Shown in pieces: positions 23,424 through 34,539 of a stretch of 64,000 nucleotides of DNA. Both the position numbers and the translations under genes were made by a program. The notes under the pieces were generated by a model that saw nothing but the letters and a program-made list of their open reading frames with translations, was not told where the DNA came from and ran no database searches. The stretch is from NCBI RefSeq assembly GCF_901000735.1, contig NC_081541.1:24863743-24927742 (forward strand), in the 5' to 3' direction. Source of the stretch: Corylus avellana (taxonomy: Eukaryota > Streptophyta > Magnoliopsida > Fagales > Betulaceae). Position 1 is the first letter of the stretch. Every line of letters starts with the position of its first letter.

Positions 23424-25989
23424 TGATAAGTGCTAAAATATACATATTTTAGCCCTTTAATTTACATGTGTTAAGCTTTTAGTTTTGTTATTATTTGATG
23501 TTTTGCTTCCTTTTTGTGTGTTATTATGTTTTAGGGTTTTTGAAGAAAAGCAAGTGTTTCCAGCAAGTTTCAGACTTAAAAGACAAATTGGGAAAAAGCT
23601 GGAAGCCATAGGATCGATCGCAACCAATCTAGGCTTGAGCGCTGTTGTGCCAAATAGCCACCTAAATTAATAGGCAAATACTTTGCATGTTTTACTTGCA
23701 AGTGCACAAGATCAAACGATAGTATAGTAGGCAATTACGAGATCATTCCCATGAGGATTGCTAAATTATGTTTAGAAGTAATTTTCTATTTAATTAAAAG
23801 ATAAAATTTAACTGTCACGATTGAATTTAATATAAAGAAATAAAATAAAAGATAAACTAAAACTAAAAAGGATTAGGGTTTTGATATCTACCACTAATCA
23901 GACTAATTAAAATAACAATATGCCAATTCGCCAATTATACCGATATATTTAATGTTTGCTAACCTAAGGGTATGAGTGTCTACTTCTTAAGCTATTGATC
24001 TCCCTAAGCAACGAATTAGGCATGGGTGTCTACTCTAATTCTTTTCTTTCTTAAATGATTTAGCATGGGTGTCTACTAAGTTATTCTTTAAGAAAGCATA
24101 AATCTATGAAAATCGACAAACACATGAGGCCTAGGGCATGGTGTCTACTCCCAGTTCCCCATGTTGATTAGCCCAAGAACCCGGTGTGGATTTCTTTTGT
24201 TACTCTTATTAAACCCAGGACTCGATCATTTAAATTGATTTAATTAACTAGTTTATACCACATGCATATGTTGATCACACAAACACATATGAGGAATTCA
24301 AGATAACAGGAATTAATCAAGTTAAATACACTAAAATATAATTGTAGCAAAGGCGCCAATATTGAAATCATAAATAGTCATGACTAGGGCTTCAATCTAA
24401 CCCTAATTAAAATATAAACTACACAACAAAATAAAAGGTGGAAGAGAAGGAAAACCCAAACTCCTCTTGATCTAGCTTTCAGTTCCTGTCCAGAGCTTGT
24501 GCCTCTTTCTCCACACTTTTTCCTAGAAGCTAAGAGATCTATTTATAGGCCTCTAGAAGTCCTTGAAACACTAGTAAACCAAGAAAATTCGTAGGGTTTA
24601 GTCCTATTACAAGTGAGACTTAGAATACCCTAATATGGAAGGAAAGGGAATTCTGGCCACAACTCACTATTCTCCAACGCACGAGTGCTATCGATCGCAC
24701 CCCGTGTGCACTCGATCGCACATCTGCGATCGAGTCTCCTTGTGTGCACACGAGCGCACGCTTGCGCTTGTTTGGTCATTTCTCTTGGAGTGCGCTCGAT
24801 CATAGGTCCCTTACGATCGATCTCACTACTAGAGCCTCTAGCTTTTTCCAAAATTGCTCTTTAAGCTCAAAACTTTCAGGTTTTCTTGATTTTCTTCCAA
24901 AGGCCTACAAAGACAAAGAAAATATAGAAAATGAATAAAATGGCATAAACTAACAACACTAAGTAATTAACACATATAAGTTTAAGGGCTAAAATATGAA
25001 TATTTTGGCACTTAACAAGTGCACCTGCGCTCGAGCGCAAGACAGCCAGGATCGAGCGCACCAGCGCTCAATCACATATCAAGTAGGCGCGAGCGCAACA
25101 TATGTTTGAGCACCCAACACAAGGATCGATCGCAGGCATGCGATCGAGTGCACCAACCTGCGATCGAGCGCATTTGCGCTGCCCAGATGCAGAAAGTGTC
25201 CTTTTCCACCTCAGCTTAGGTTTCCAGTCTCGTAGTTGGATTGGTAAACTGGCCTACGATTGTATTAGGGTTTTTAGGTCTTTTCTAAGCCTATAAATAG
25301 ACCTCTAAGCCTTTAGGAAAAAGTATCGAGAAAAAGGCACAAGCTCTAGAAAGGAACTGAAGGCTAGATCAAGTGGTGTTTGAGTTTTTCTTCTCTTCCA
25401 CCTTCTATTTTGTTATGTAGTTTATATTTTAATTAGGCTAGATTAAAGTGCTAATCATGTCTTTTCAGGATTTCAATTACGCCTTTGTTTCAAACATATT
25501 TTGGTATTTTAATTGATTAATTTCTGGTTTATTGAATTCCTCATATGCATATGGTATGGATTTGTTGATTAAGTCAATTTAAATGACCGAGTCTTGGGCT
25601 TAATAAAGTAATAAAAGAACCTCATCACGAGTTCTTAGCTTAACAACATGGGGAACTAGGAGTAGATACCATGCCCTTAGGTTGACAAACCTTAAATATA
25701 CCGTTTGATTAGAATGTTGGCGTATTGTTATCTTAATTAGTCTGATTAGTGGTGGATATCAAAACCCTAATCATTTTTAGTCTTAGTTTATCTTTTATTT
25801 TATTCCTTTATTTCAATTCTATTTGTGACAATCTGTTATTAAATAGGAAATCAATTTCCAAACATAATTTACCAATCCTTGTGGGAATGATCTCGCATTT
25901 ACCTACTATACTATCGTTTTGATCTTGTGCACTTGTGAGTAAAACGTACCGAATATTGTTTATTAATTTAGGTGGTATTTGGTACAACA
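23424..25989 (+). mobile_element. Solo gypsy-type LTR (outer), split by an inner LTR
   Basis: It starts TGATAAGTGCTAAAATATAC and ends TTTGGTACAACA, so it has TG...CA termini. It is flanked by a perfect 5-bp duplication, atatt (23419-23423 and 25990-25994). Without the inner insertion and its duplication it is about 1.19 kb. It lies in the 3' part of the U2 ORF, so U2 is interrupted near its last codons. No internal retrotransposon domain remains. Assignment to the gypsy superfamily is inferred from LTR style and is not proven. Confidence 0.85.
23643..25017 (-). mobile_element. Solo LTR (inner), same family, inverted, nested
   Basis: Read on the minus strand it begins TGTTAAGTGCCAAAATATTC and ends GGCTATTTGGCACAACA. 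It is flanked by agcgc (23638-23642) and agtgc (25018-25022), a 5-bp duplication with one mismatch. It is 1375 bp and related to the outer LTR in inverse orientation. It carries repeated 'gatcgatcgca'/'gcgatcgag' motifs near its middle. Confidence 0.85.
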
Positions 25990-26775
25990 ATATTCTTCTT
26001 CATTTAAAGAAGGTGAAGAAATAAAGCTTTGGCTGTCATCTAGTAGACGTAGGTGCTCTATGTCATCAGCCAATAACTTCAGTTCATATGGTAGATCAAG
26101 ATTTTTTCTTGTCGCCATATTCTCAAGCAGCTTATCCGCTTGTTTAATTTGTTCTTGACTCTGAGGGTAATCAATTGGGACTTCTGTAACAAATAGTTTT
26201 CTACCATCTGTCGTCATGAATTTTTTAAATGGTAAATTTCTAATTTCCTTTGCTTTACTAGAGAGAATAACTAGACTTTGAGCCCAATAGTCCATTACTT
26301 CAACATAAGCAAGACTTAGAGTATTTTCCATCTTTCTTTCTTCAAATTCTTCTTCATTAGAGGCCTTTAGTAACCATATCTGATAAAGCAGGAAGAATTT
26401 TTCTCGGACTCTCCATCCCATTGAACTTGTTATCCAGAAGGTGAAATATTGGCCCCATTTTAAGTTTTTTACAAGAGAAGATAGCATAGTCTTTATCATA
26501 GCAGGAAATTGGCACCACTGTTCTACAGCTAGGGCTTGGAAAGTCACTTGATTAGTGACTTCCCATTCTATATCTTCAACGAACCATTCTTCATGACAGA
26601 TGAGAATTGCCAGCTTCGGGATTCCTTCATGAAGGTTAATTTTCTGATGGATGCGATTTAAGATAGTTTTGATCTTGACTCCTTGTTCTTCAAGTTTTTC
26701 TTGAATCATTTGAAGGACATCATGAGCAAGTAAACATTTCGCTTTTCCAAATAAAAGAATTCTCATTGATGACAC
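25963..26775 (-). CDS. Monomer U2 ORF, unknown protein, most complete copy
   Basis: About 260 codons of monomer sequence are open, then the frame runs into the solo LTR inserted at its 3' end, so the final 8-10 residues are foreign. No family is recognised. Visible features are an amphipathic helical N-terminal part (LQMIQEKLEEQGVKIKTIL), a Trp-rich middle (WFVEDIEWEV, WGQYFTFWITSSMGWRV), the conserved block ENTLSLAYVEVMDYWAQSL, and an acidic, Ser-rich tail. Lys/Glu-rich helices suggest coiled-coil or structural roles. The first in-frame ATG in U2 is four codons in, and U1 lacks it, so the true start is uncertain. The neighbouring primer-binding sites argue for a retroelement or pararetrovirus-like origin. 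The truncated and duplicated setting makes expression as a host gene unlikely. Confidence 0.5.
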   Translation of the reverse strand: MSSMRILLFGKAKCLLAHDVLQMIQEKLEEQGVKIKTILNRIHQKINLHEGIPKLAILICHEEWFVEDIEWEVTNQVTFQALAVEQWCQFPAMIKTMLSSLVKNLKWGQYFTFWITSSMGWRVREKFFLLYQIWLLKASNEEEFEERKMENTLSLAYVEVMDYWAQSLVILSSKAKEIRNLPFKKFMTTDGRKLFVTEVPIDYPQSQEQIKQADKLLENMATRKNLDLPYELKLLADDIEHLRLLDDSQSFISSPSLNEEEYCCTKYHLN

Positions 26776-27021
26776 AATATGCCTATTACTAGCTTAAAAA
26801 AGGGCTAATGGTCTTTGAAGCAATTACATGTATATGGGTTTTACTACAGCTAATAATGAAACTACACACAATAATAATAATTAAGAAAATGATAAACTGG
26901 ATAGAACAAAATAAACCGATACAGAAATATTTACTGTAAATAAAACATACCTTATAAACTTGTTTATTGACTCTTGAAAGTAGTAATATACAATGACCTT
27001 GAGAATTTTTGCAATGAACTA

Positions 27022-27034
27022 GGCTTGGATACCA
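27022..27034 (-). promoter_or_regulatory. Primer-binding site, U2/U3 junction (two mismatches)
   Basis: The minus strand reads TGGTATCCAAGCC. Position and context match the site at 22905-22917, with two substitutions. Confidence 0.7.
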
Positions 27035-27559
27035 TTTTTGTAAGGGAGAAAACTCAAACTTAAAACATGAAGGAACAAAGGAAGGTTACGAAAGAAGAAC
27101 AAAATTTTTACAAAATAAGACAAGTGTTAAAAAAGCTAGATGCCTTCCACACCTTACATCATTCTTTTATATGGAAAAGTGAGAGACTACAAAACACTAC
27201 ACAATTACCTAAGACTTACAATACTTCAAAAACACAAGTACCAATATAAGACAAGTACCAAAAACTTTAACAACAAGACATAATACAAATTCCTAGCAAG
27301 GCTTATGTGTACGTATATGCACAAGAGCCTTATTTTATTTGTAGGTGGCATAGTGGCATCTTCTTCATGTGCTATGTGTCCACTACGCTTCTCCGTGCCT
27401 TTTATTATTGCTGCCAGCTGTCAAAAACTCTTGTTTGCTTTTTGTTGACTGAGTTGAGCTCGTTGATTTTACTCTTGATGGATTTGTTTTTTACAAGGAT
27501 CCACCAAGCTTTTGTCAAATCTTCAATCTTTTGTAGCGTTGATTAAATTGTAATATTCT

Positions 27560-28297
27560 TCTTCGTCTACAGAAGGTGAAGAAATAAAACTTTGGCTGTC
27601 ATCTTGTAGACGTAGGTATTCTATGTCATCAACTAATAACTTCAGTTCATATGGTAGATTTTCTTGTCGTCATATTCTCAAGCATCTTCTCCGCTTGTTC
27701 AATTTGTTCTTGACTCTGAGGGTAATCAATTGGGACTCCAGTAACAAACAACTTTCTACCATCTGTAGTCATGAATGTTTTAAATTATGAATTTCTAATT
27801 TCCTTAGCTTTACTGGAGAGAATAACCAGACTTTGAGTCCAATAGCCCATTACTTCAACATAAGCAAGATTTAGAGTATTTTCCATCTTTCTTTCTTCAA
27901 ATTCTCCTTCATTAGAGGCCTTTAGTAACCGTATTTGATAAGGTTGGAAAAAATTTTCTTGAACTCTCCACCCCACTGAACTTGTTGTCTAGAAGGTGAA
28001 ATATTGGCCCCATTTTAAGTATTTTACAAGATAATATAGCATAGTCTTTATCATAGTGGGAAACTGGCATCATTGTTCTGTTGCTAGGGCTTGAAAAACC
28101 ACTTGATTAGTGACTCCCCATTCTATATCTTCAACGAACCATTCTTCATGACTGAAGAGAATTGTCAGCTTTAGAATTCCATCACGAAGATTAATTTTCT
28201 GATGGATGCGATTTAAGATAGTTTTGATCTTGACTCCTTGTGCTTCAAGTTTTTCGTGAATCATTTGAAGGACATCATGAGGAAGTAAACATTTCAC
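27560..28297 (-). pseudogene. Monomer U3 ORF, broken
   Basis: The same ORF as U2 but interrupted: 28297..28070 is open (LPHDVLQMIHEKLEAQGVKI...), then stops and shifts occur, 27976..27785 is open (MGWRVQENFFQPYQIRL...), and a deletion of several bases lies near 27660. It ends at the same acidic tail. Confidence 0.6.
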
Positions 28298-28575
28298 CTT
28301 TTAAAATAAAGGAATTCTCCTTGATGCCACAATATGATTATTAATGGCTTAAAAACAGCTAATGGTCTTTGAAGCAATTACAAGCATATAGGTTTTATTG
28401 CAGCTAATAATATAACTACGCAGAACAATAATAATTAAGAAAATGATAAATTGGATATAACAAAATAAATTGATTTAGAAATATTTGCTATAAATAAAAC
28501 ATACCTTATAAACTATTCTATTGACTCTCAAAAGTAGTAATTTATAATGACCTTGAGAATTTTTGCAAGTAGCTA

Positions 28576-28588
28576 GGCTTTGATACCA
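28576..28588 (-). promoter_or_regulatory. Primer-binding site, U3/U4 junction
   Basis: The minus strand reads TGGTATCAAAGCC, one mismatch from the initiator tRNA-Met complement, again preceded by '...cttacgtaaa'. Confidence 0.75.
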
Positions 28589-29196
28589 TTTACGTAAGGG
28601 AGAAAGCTCAAACTTAGAACATTGAAGGAACAAAGGAAGGGTACGAAAGAAGAAGGAAATTTTTACAAAACGAGACAAGTGCTGGAAAAGCTAGATGCCT
28701 TCCACAGCTTACATCATTCTTTTATATGGAAAAGTGAGAGACTACAAAACATAACACAATTACCTAAGGCTTACAATACTTCAGAAACACAAGTACCAAA
28801 AACTTTAGCAAAAAGACACAATACAAATTCCTAGCAAGGCTTATGCGTATGTATATGCACAAGAGCCTTATTTTATTTGTAGGTGGCATGTTGGCATCTT
28901 CTTCATGTGCTATCTGTCCACAACGCTTCTCGATGCCTTTTATTATTGTTGCTAGCGGTCAAAAACTCTTGTTTGCTTTTTGCTTATTGAGTGTGAGCAG
29001 ATAGATTTTACTGCTTATGGATTTGTTTTTTACAAGGTTCCACCAAGCTTTTGTCTGGCCTTCAATCTTCCACAGCGCTGATTAAATTGGAATATTCTTC
29101 TTCGTCTAAAGAAGGTGAAGAAATAAAGCTTTAGCTGTCATCTAATAGACGTAGGTGTTCAATGTCATCAGCCATTAACTCTAGTTCATATGGTAG

Positions 29197-29394
29197 CACT
29201 ACAAAAAAAAAAAAAAAAAAAAAAGTTTACTAATGTTTGATATATGGGCGTTTTAGTAAAACGCCCCCATATGGGGGCGTTTTACAATGTGAATGACCCT
29301 AAAAAGAATTAGAAACGCTTGCCCAGTAAAATGGCCCCATAAAAAGGGGATTCCAATAGGAGACGCCCCAATTTAATATATTTGGGGCACTTGC
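29197..29394 (+). mobile_element. CACTA element 5' end (GCGC family), cut by gap, copy 1
   Basis: It begins CACTACAAAAAA followed by a long A-tract and 'tatgggcgttttagtaaaac', with inverted 'gggggcgttttac' repeats. It interrupts monomer U4 within its ORF tail. The contig ends inside it at the 100-N gap. The same insertion point occurs in copy 2 (50614). Confidence 0.8.
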
Positions 29395-29494
29395 NNNNNN
29401 NNNNNNNNNNNNNNNNNNNNNNNNNNNNNNNNNNNNNNNNNNNNNNNNNNNNNNNNNNNNNNNNNNNNNNNNNNNNNNNNNNNNNNNNNNNNNN

Positions 29495-29697
29495 TCAAAA
29501 TGACACGTTACTAAAAGGTAATATGTCATTAACTGAAACGTTACTAAATCTCCAGTAGTTATGACCAATTTTTTAACCTGCCAGGCACATTACCAATGGC
29601 ACGTTACTAACATTTAGTAACGTGTCAACAGCCTTGACACATCACTACAGGCCCGTGACAAAAAAAAAAAAATAAAAAAATAAAAAAATTGTAGTGC
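29495..29697 (+). mobile_element. CACTA element 3' end (ACGTTAC family)
   Basis: Repeats of 'cacgttact' and 'ggtaatatgtca' precede the terminus AAAATTGTAGTG at 29697. The motif family matches the element starting at 63469 and differs from the GCGC family left of the gap, so the gap joins two different elements. Confidence 0.75.
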
Positions 29698-31769
29698 CTA
29701 TTGTATTGTGGAAACTCCAACTTAGCCAATTTTACTTTTATTGACCCCTACGTTGAACCCATGATTCCCTTATTTTTGCTAGTTTTAGACGTAGATGTTG
29801 TTTCCTTCTTTACAGATGTCATACCGTCGTCTATCTTTGCTGCCAATTGCTGGATTTGAGCCCTTCATCCTACAATTAATTCCTAGAACTCGTATTTATT
29901 GGACCCCATTTCAGACTCTCAACGATCAAAGCGTGGTTGGAACTCATGTATATTGGACCCCATTTCAGACTTTAGGCAATCAAAGCATGGGTCTAACATG
30001 GCTGTCACTTTGTTACGTTCTCGGGATTCCAAACGTGTAACCGGTTTATGAATTGGAAATTCTAACTTCTTTCTATATTCGAGGAATATTGGAGCTCTAT
30101 TGATAGACCAATTAGAGGAGCTCTCAACTCTTACAAACACAAGATTTGAATAAATTCTTTACTACCTTCTTATTCCATAGCATTGCAGTATTTAAAGAGT
30201 AAAATTACAGCTGAAAATATAGTTCCATACGAATAGGACTTTACACTGACCCTCGACTCCTAAAGCAATAAAGATAACTTGCTGTCAACTAAACCCACTC
30301 CTAAAGCAATAAGGATAAGAACTTCTAATACAATAAAGATATATAACTAAATAAATAAGCTATGTGACAGACCCATCAAATAGCAATACTAACCAATTAG
30401 AGGAAAAAAAACAAAGAAAAAGAAAATAGCAATACTAACGGACCCAATGAAAATAGACCACTGCAATCCTATATTTGAACCTTTTAATGAATGAGGTATT
30501 TTCAAACAAGAACTCTACCTGCTTTGTGTTTACTTAAAATTGATGTTGCTTTTAAAATTAACATTAAATTTGTCATAAATCATGGTAATTTTAAATTATC
30601 CCTGCACCTCCCACTCACATGGCAGTGGGGAAAAATTTTGCAACATATCTCAAAGCTTCTCTCATCTGCTTTAAAGAAGCAGGGAAGAAAATGTGAATGC
30701 CATTATTATACCGAATATGAAGCGAAAGACAAAATGCATGGAACTTGTTTGGAAACCATGAATTTAGTAAAGAAAATAAACATACCTCTTTCGACATCAT
30801 GAATGGTCAATCTGGGCTGGTTGTCGACAACCGTAATCCAGAAACATCACAACCTGCTTCCCCTTGAAAGCTGAGACAATCTGCTAGAACTTTTTGTTGA
30901 AAATAATTTGGATAGTGCACAAAATTCTTATTAAAATAAAATAATACAAATCTGAAAATTAACAATAAAATAAATAAATTACAAGAGATGAAAAGTAGGG
31001 TATGGAAAGATCTCACAATGTTATAGAATCATGCAAAAACATTATCCTTAAAGGTTGATTCGTGCCTCCCGGAGTATATTACTCGGTGCAATCGCATCTC
31101 TTGACACGCAATCTCCCAGGATTAGACTATAACTCCCAGGATTAGACTATAGCATCTACCTTCGTTAATAACACACTTCCAATAACGAAGCTAGTAGAAC
31201 AACCCTTTGATTGTCTTGAAGAAAAACCACATAGAGAAAAACAAAGAATAAAAGACACTAGGTCAACCTTTAACTAGTTCATGTGGCTAATTTATTGGGA
31301 TAGGATAGAAATCTATGCGCTAGTTTTTTATGGGAAAAATAGAATACCTCTCTATATGAAAAAGTATAACTTATTTATAGTGATATTCTTTGTTAGAAAG
31401 ATATCACATAATCTTTGTTAAAAACTTGATAAACTTTTAATACCAAACTGTCATAACATTAAAGGTTAAAATCATCAAGTTGACCAACAATAATAAATCT
31501 TATAAAACCATTTGGTCATTAAAAATTGTTAATGACCAACTGTCATAACTAATATTTTCTCAAAATCTCATGTCTTAATAACAGCCATTAATGCTTAGAA
31601 AAATAATAATAGTTGTTAATAATTATAAAAATATAAATGCATGTTAATGACCAAATGGTCAAAACAAAAAACGACCCCTCTAAGAAAGAATGGTCATTTT
31701 ACTATAGTAACGTCCCTAATTAAATAATTGGAGATGTTGCAACAGTGCACGTCCCCAATTATCCATTTT
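29698..31769. other. Intergenic, with two short tandem duplications
   Basis: No gene is recognised. A 54-bp direct duplication starting 'tattggaccccatttcagac' occupies about 29896-30003. A 22-bp unit containing 'ctcccaggattagactata' is repeated twice at about 31110-31152. A pair of 'tgaccaactgtcataac' motifs occurs near 31470-31545. Confidence 0.5.
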
Positions 31770-31787
31770 ATTTGATTTCTAATAATT

Positions 31788-32135
31788 TTTTTTTTTTTTG
31801 AAGAAAAGGATATTGAATTCTCATTGAAATCAGCAGGTGAGAGCATGACGCTAGAGCATGACGCTCCACCATAACAAGTGCATTGATACAATCAGGCGGC
31901 TCAGAAAGCCAAAACCTATCCACTACACTCGTTGTTGCTTCTTTTGAGAGAACATGAGCTATACGATTCCCTGTACGCCTGACAAATGACATCCTCCATG
32001 GCTGTAAATCTGCAAGCTCCCGTTTAATATCAACCGCGAGAAGGCCTACTCTGCTTCAGTCCTCCTCCAGTGAGTTGACCGCAGCAACCACCACTTGCGC
32101 ATCGCCCTCAAAATGGGCAGGCTTAAACCCCCGTG
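31788..32135 (-). mobile_element. 5'-truncated LINE insertion with RNase H domain and 18-bp TSD
   Basis: The insertion is flanked by identical 18-bp repeats starting 'atttgatttctaataat' (31770-31787 and 32136-32153), with a poly-A tail (T-tract on plus) at 31788-31799. This is the signature of target-primed reverse transcription. The minus strand encodes the end of an RNase H-like domain: FEGDAQVVVAAVNSLEED, a stop, VDIKRELADLQPWRMSFVRR and TGNRIAHVLSKEAT. It is 348 bp long, so nearly all of the LINE is missing, and the coding sequence has at least one stop. Confidence 0.88.
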
Positions 32136-32159
32136 ATTTGATTTCTAATAATTAATGAT

Positions 32160-32881
32160 TGTGAATTCAATTGGATTATATTAATTGGCCACACCAATGG
32201 GGAGCAAACAATCCCTCAACAATAGAATTAGGATTTTCTCAATTTCATTTAAACTGGAGAATATCCAATTAGTTATAGTAGATGATATTTTTGTCCACTC
32301 AAAAAGTGAAAAGACAAAAGTACTCGTCTACGATAACTAATTGGATATTATCCAGTTCGGTTGACCTAGAGAGGAACAGTAGGACATGCACTTGGAAGAT
32401 CCAAAAGCCTTCAATTGCTTTCTTTCCTAAAGGGAAGAAGACAATAGTAAAAGATCAAATATGTGATCGCTTATTAATTCCAACAGATTACACAAACACA
32501 GAAACTAACATTATTAATATTTTTAAGTTTTTGCAAGCTAGCACACGACATATATAACTAGGTTTTTTATTTTATTTTTTTATTTTAAGTACAAAGCCAA
32601 AGTCAAGGGGACACAAAAGAGACCAGCAAACTAAGGAAACCCAAGAAGGTACAACGTTAAATATTATATATTATCCCAAATAATTAATAACACTCCCCAT
32701 GCACGCATGCAAATTTTCTTCAATTCAGCAGTATCACCGCTTCATCGCTCCTTCCACAGCCGGAGCCAGCGCCACTCCTTGATTGTTCATTTGCGCGTTC
32801 CCATGCCATCCTTATAACCATATCCAACAACCAAAACCAACCAACCATTAAAATTAACTTAAACACTATATATTTAGTTTC

Positions 32882-32921
<40 letters not shown>

Positions 32922-32930
32922 AAATTACCA
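32160..32930 (-). pseudogene. PCR copy C: last exon and 3' flank only
   Basis: Exon 4 lies at 32810..32734 and reads WHGNAQMNNQGVALAPAVEG, then AMKR-stop, intact and 77 nt like copy B. The downstream flank (32160-32733) matches 18840-19237 with shared blocks such as 'gatccaaaagccttcaattg' and 'agtaaaagatcaaata'. On the 5' side similarity runs into an (AT)n repeat at 32885-32918 and then stops before exon 3 would appear. The acceptor is 'ttataag|GATGG'. Confidence 0.75.
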
Positions 32931-33356
32931 ATTATCCCAAAAGCTTAAATTGATAGGAAAGGTAAATTTAAAGCTTGTTTGGAATTGCGTTTGAGAAGTA
33001 ATGCTTTTAAGTCAAAAAGAACTTTTGAGCAAAAGGTTCATTTTTAAGCTTTTGTCAAAAGTACTTTTTGGTCATTTTTAAGTTTTTTTTACCCTTAAAA
33101 TCGCTTTTAATTTTTTTACCAAACGAGTACTTTTTACGCAATCTTAAGCATTTAACTATTACTTTAACGCTCCTCCTAACATGTGAGCTCAAACTCAATT
33201 TTTTAATAGGTGAGATCTAACACATAGAATATTTAATTGAAATGAGGGTATAATGACGGAGTCAAGGTTCGATCCTGGACTTTTGGCTCTAATACCAGAT
33301 TAAATTACCAGTTATCCCAAAAACTTCAATCGATAGGAAGAGGTAAATTTAATCAC
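32931..33356. other. Non-coding repeat-like DNA up to the gap
   Basis: The phrase 'taaattaccagttatcccaaaa' occurs twice (32923 and 33300) about 380 bp apart, in direct orientation, bracketing a segment with 'gtttggaattgcg...accaaacgagtac' that may be an old MITE. No gene. Confidence 0.4.
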
Positions 33357-33544
33357 NNNNNNNNNNNNNNNNNNNNNNNNNNNNNNNNNNNNNNNNNNNN
33401 NNNNNNNNNNNNNNNNNNNNNNNNNNNNNNNNNNNNNNNNNNNNNNNNNNNNNNNNCGATCGCAGTTTGCTTTGTTCCTCACATTGGGTTTCTGGTACTG
33501 CGATCGATCCTGCGATCGATCGCAGTTTGCTCTGATTCTGATTA

Positions 33545-33625
33545 GTTAAGTTTAATGGATTAAAGTAAAGTTTAATGGATTAAAGTAAAGTTTAATGGAT
33601 TAATGGATTAAAGTAAAGTAAAGTT
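33545..33625. repeat. 20-bp tandem repeat
   Basis: About four units of 'taaagtaaagtttaatggat' lie in the 5' region of the CACTA element. Confidence 0.85.
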
Positions 33626-34192
33626 TATTGGAACTTTGCTCATGTAATTGCTAATATTAGGCTTTAAAATTAGGGTTAAATACGAAAGTGGCCCATGTGT
33701 TTTTGAGTTTTTAAAATGGTAAAATTAGTCCTTGTATTTTTTGACACTTTAAAATCAATCTTTCTATGTATTTTCGTTAGTGGGCCATTTGTCACGTGTC
33801 AAAAAAATCAATTGGTCAAATCACGTTGTGTTATGTGTACTATCTCCGCATAATCATTTCCCGACAATAATCAAATACTTCCAAATCAATTTTTCATTTT
33901 GTCCCTAGCTCCACATGGATGGGTTTCTTTCACACCTAACCCATCCTCGTTGCCCTAGCATTGCCATTCTTCCCATATTTAGTCAATTTAATCTTACAAA
34001 TCAAATATTAGATTTGTGGACTTATGTTGACTCCACATAAATCAATGGTGGACTACATAAGTCTAATAGTTGATCTCTTGAGTGTGTAAGAGAATATAAG
34101 CCAAATATCAAAAACTTATTGACCGCTAACATTTCTCTAAAAAATGTAAAACTGTCATTGAGCTAAACTAGTAAATAAATTACAAATAGAAA

Positions 34193-34378
34193 TTTGTTCT
34201 AAACTAGTAACCCACTTCTAGAATATTTTGTTAGGTAACATCGCATTGACCTAGCATCATTTCGTATATATTTGTTCTAAACTAGTAACCCACTTCTAGA
34301 ATATTTTGTTAGGTAACATCGCATTGAGCTAGCATCATTTCGTATATATTTGTTCTAAACTAGTAACCCACTTCTAGA
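34193..34378. repeat. 78-bp tandem repeat, 2.4 copies
   Basis: The unit begins 'tttgttctaaactagtaacc' at 34193, 34271 and 34349. Copies are almost identical (one 'gacctagc'/'gagctagc' change). It lies 160 bp upstream of the tnpD start, so it may belong to the element's promoter region. Confidence 0.9.
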
Positions 34379-34539
34379 ATTCTCTCATTACCCATGCTCC
34401 TTTTAAACTTTCCCCCCCTTAATATTTGAGAACAGACCTCCCATTTAATTCTATTAATTCAATTCTTAAGAATCTGATCTTCTAATTCCCTTGTGTGCGT
34501 ACATGTACGTAACGAATAACCTTTAATAGGGACATCAAT

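Larger units (their letters stand above)
21360..29196 (-). repeat. Tandem array of ~1.55-kb retroelement/pararetrovirus-like monomers, copy 1
   Basis: Monomer boundaries were set at the primer-binding sites: U1 21360-22917, U2 22918-27034 (holding a 2.57-kb solo LTR insertion), U3 27035-28588, U4 28589-29196 (truncated by a CACTA end). U1 and U3 are each about 1.555 kb. On the minus strand each full unit reads: primer-binding site, about 250 bp of leader, an ORF of about 270 codons, a short spacer, a promoter-like region with a TATA box in U1 (CCTATAAATAAA), then a transcribed-leader-like part ending 'ttttctcccctacgta' just before the next primer-binding site. No gag, protease, reverse transcriptase or integrase is present. 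The left array border falls at the position where the next primer-binding site would start. Confidence 0.75.
21234..29394. repeat. 8.2-kb duplicated segment, copy 1
   Basis: Aligned by eye, this matches 42648-50811 from the first base (ATC at 21234 and 42648) to the point where the gap begins. The coordinate offset drifts only from 21414 to 21418. Differences I can see are single-base changes and one- or two-base indels, a few per kilobase. All internal landmarks are shared: the monomer array, both nested solo LTRs with the same insertion points, and the CACTA end at 29197. Confidence 0.9.

Noticed and set aside
24630..25296. Short frames over the GATCGATCGCA-rich part of the inner LTR as genes
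   Set aside because: They are translations of repetitive LTR sequence present on both strands, without homology or start context.
31916..31930. 'tatccactacactcg' as the 5' CACTA terminus matching the ATC duplication at 42648
   Set aside because: It lies within the RNase H coding sequence of the truncated LINE and is not followed by the A-rich terminus or subterminal repeats.
33354..33356. 'cac' before the gap as the first bases of the large CACTA element
   Set aside because: The preceding triplet is aat, while the 3' flank is atc, so no target duplication is formed; the match is three bases only.
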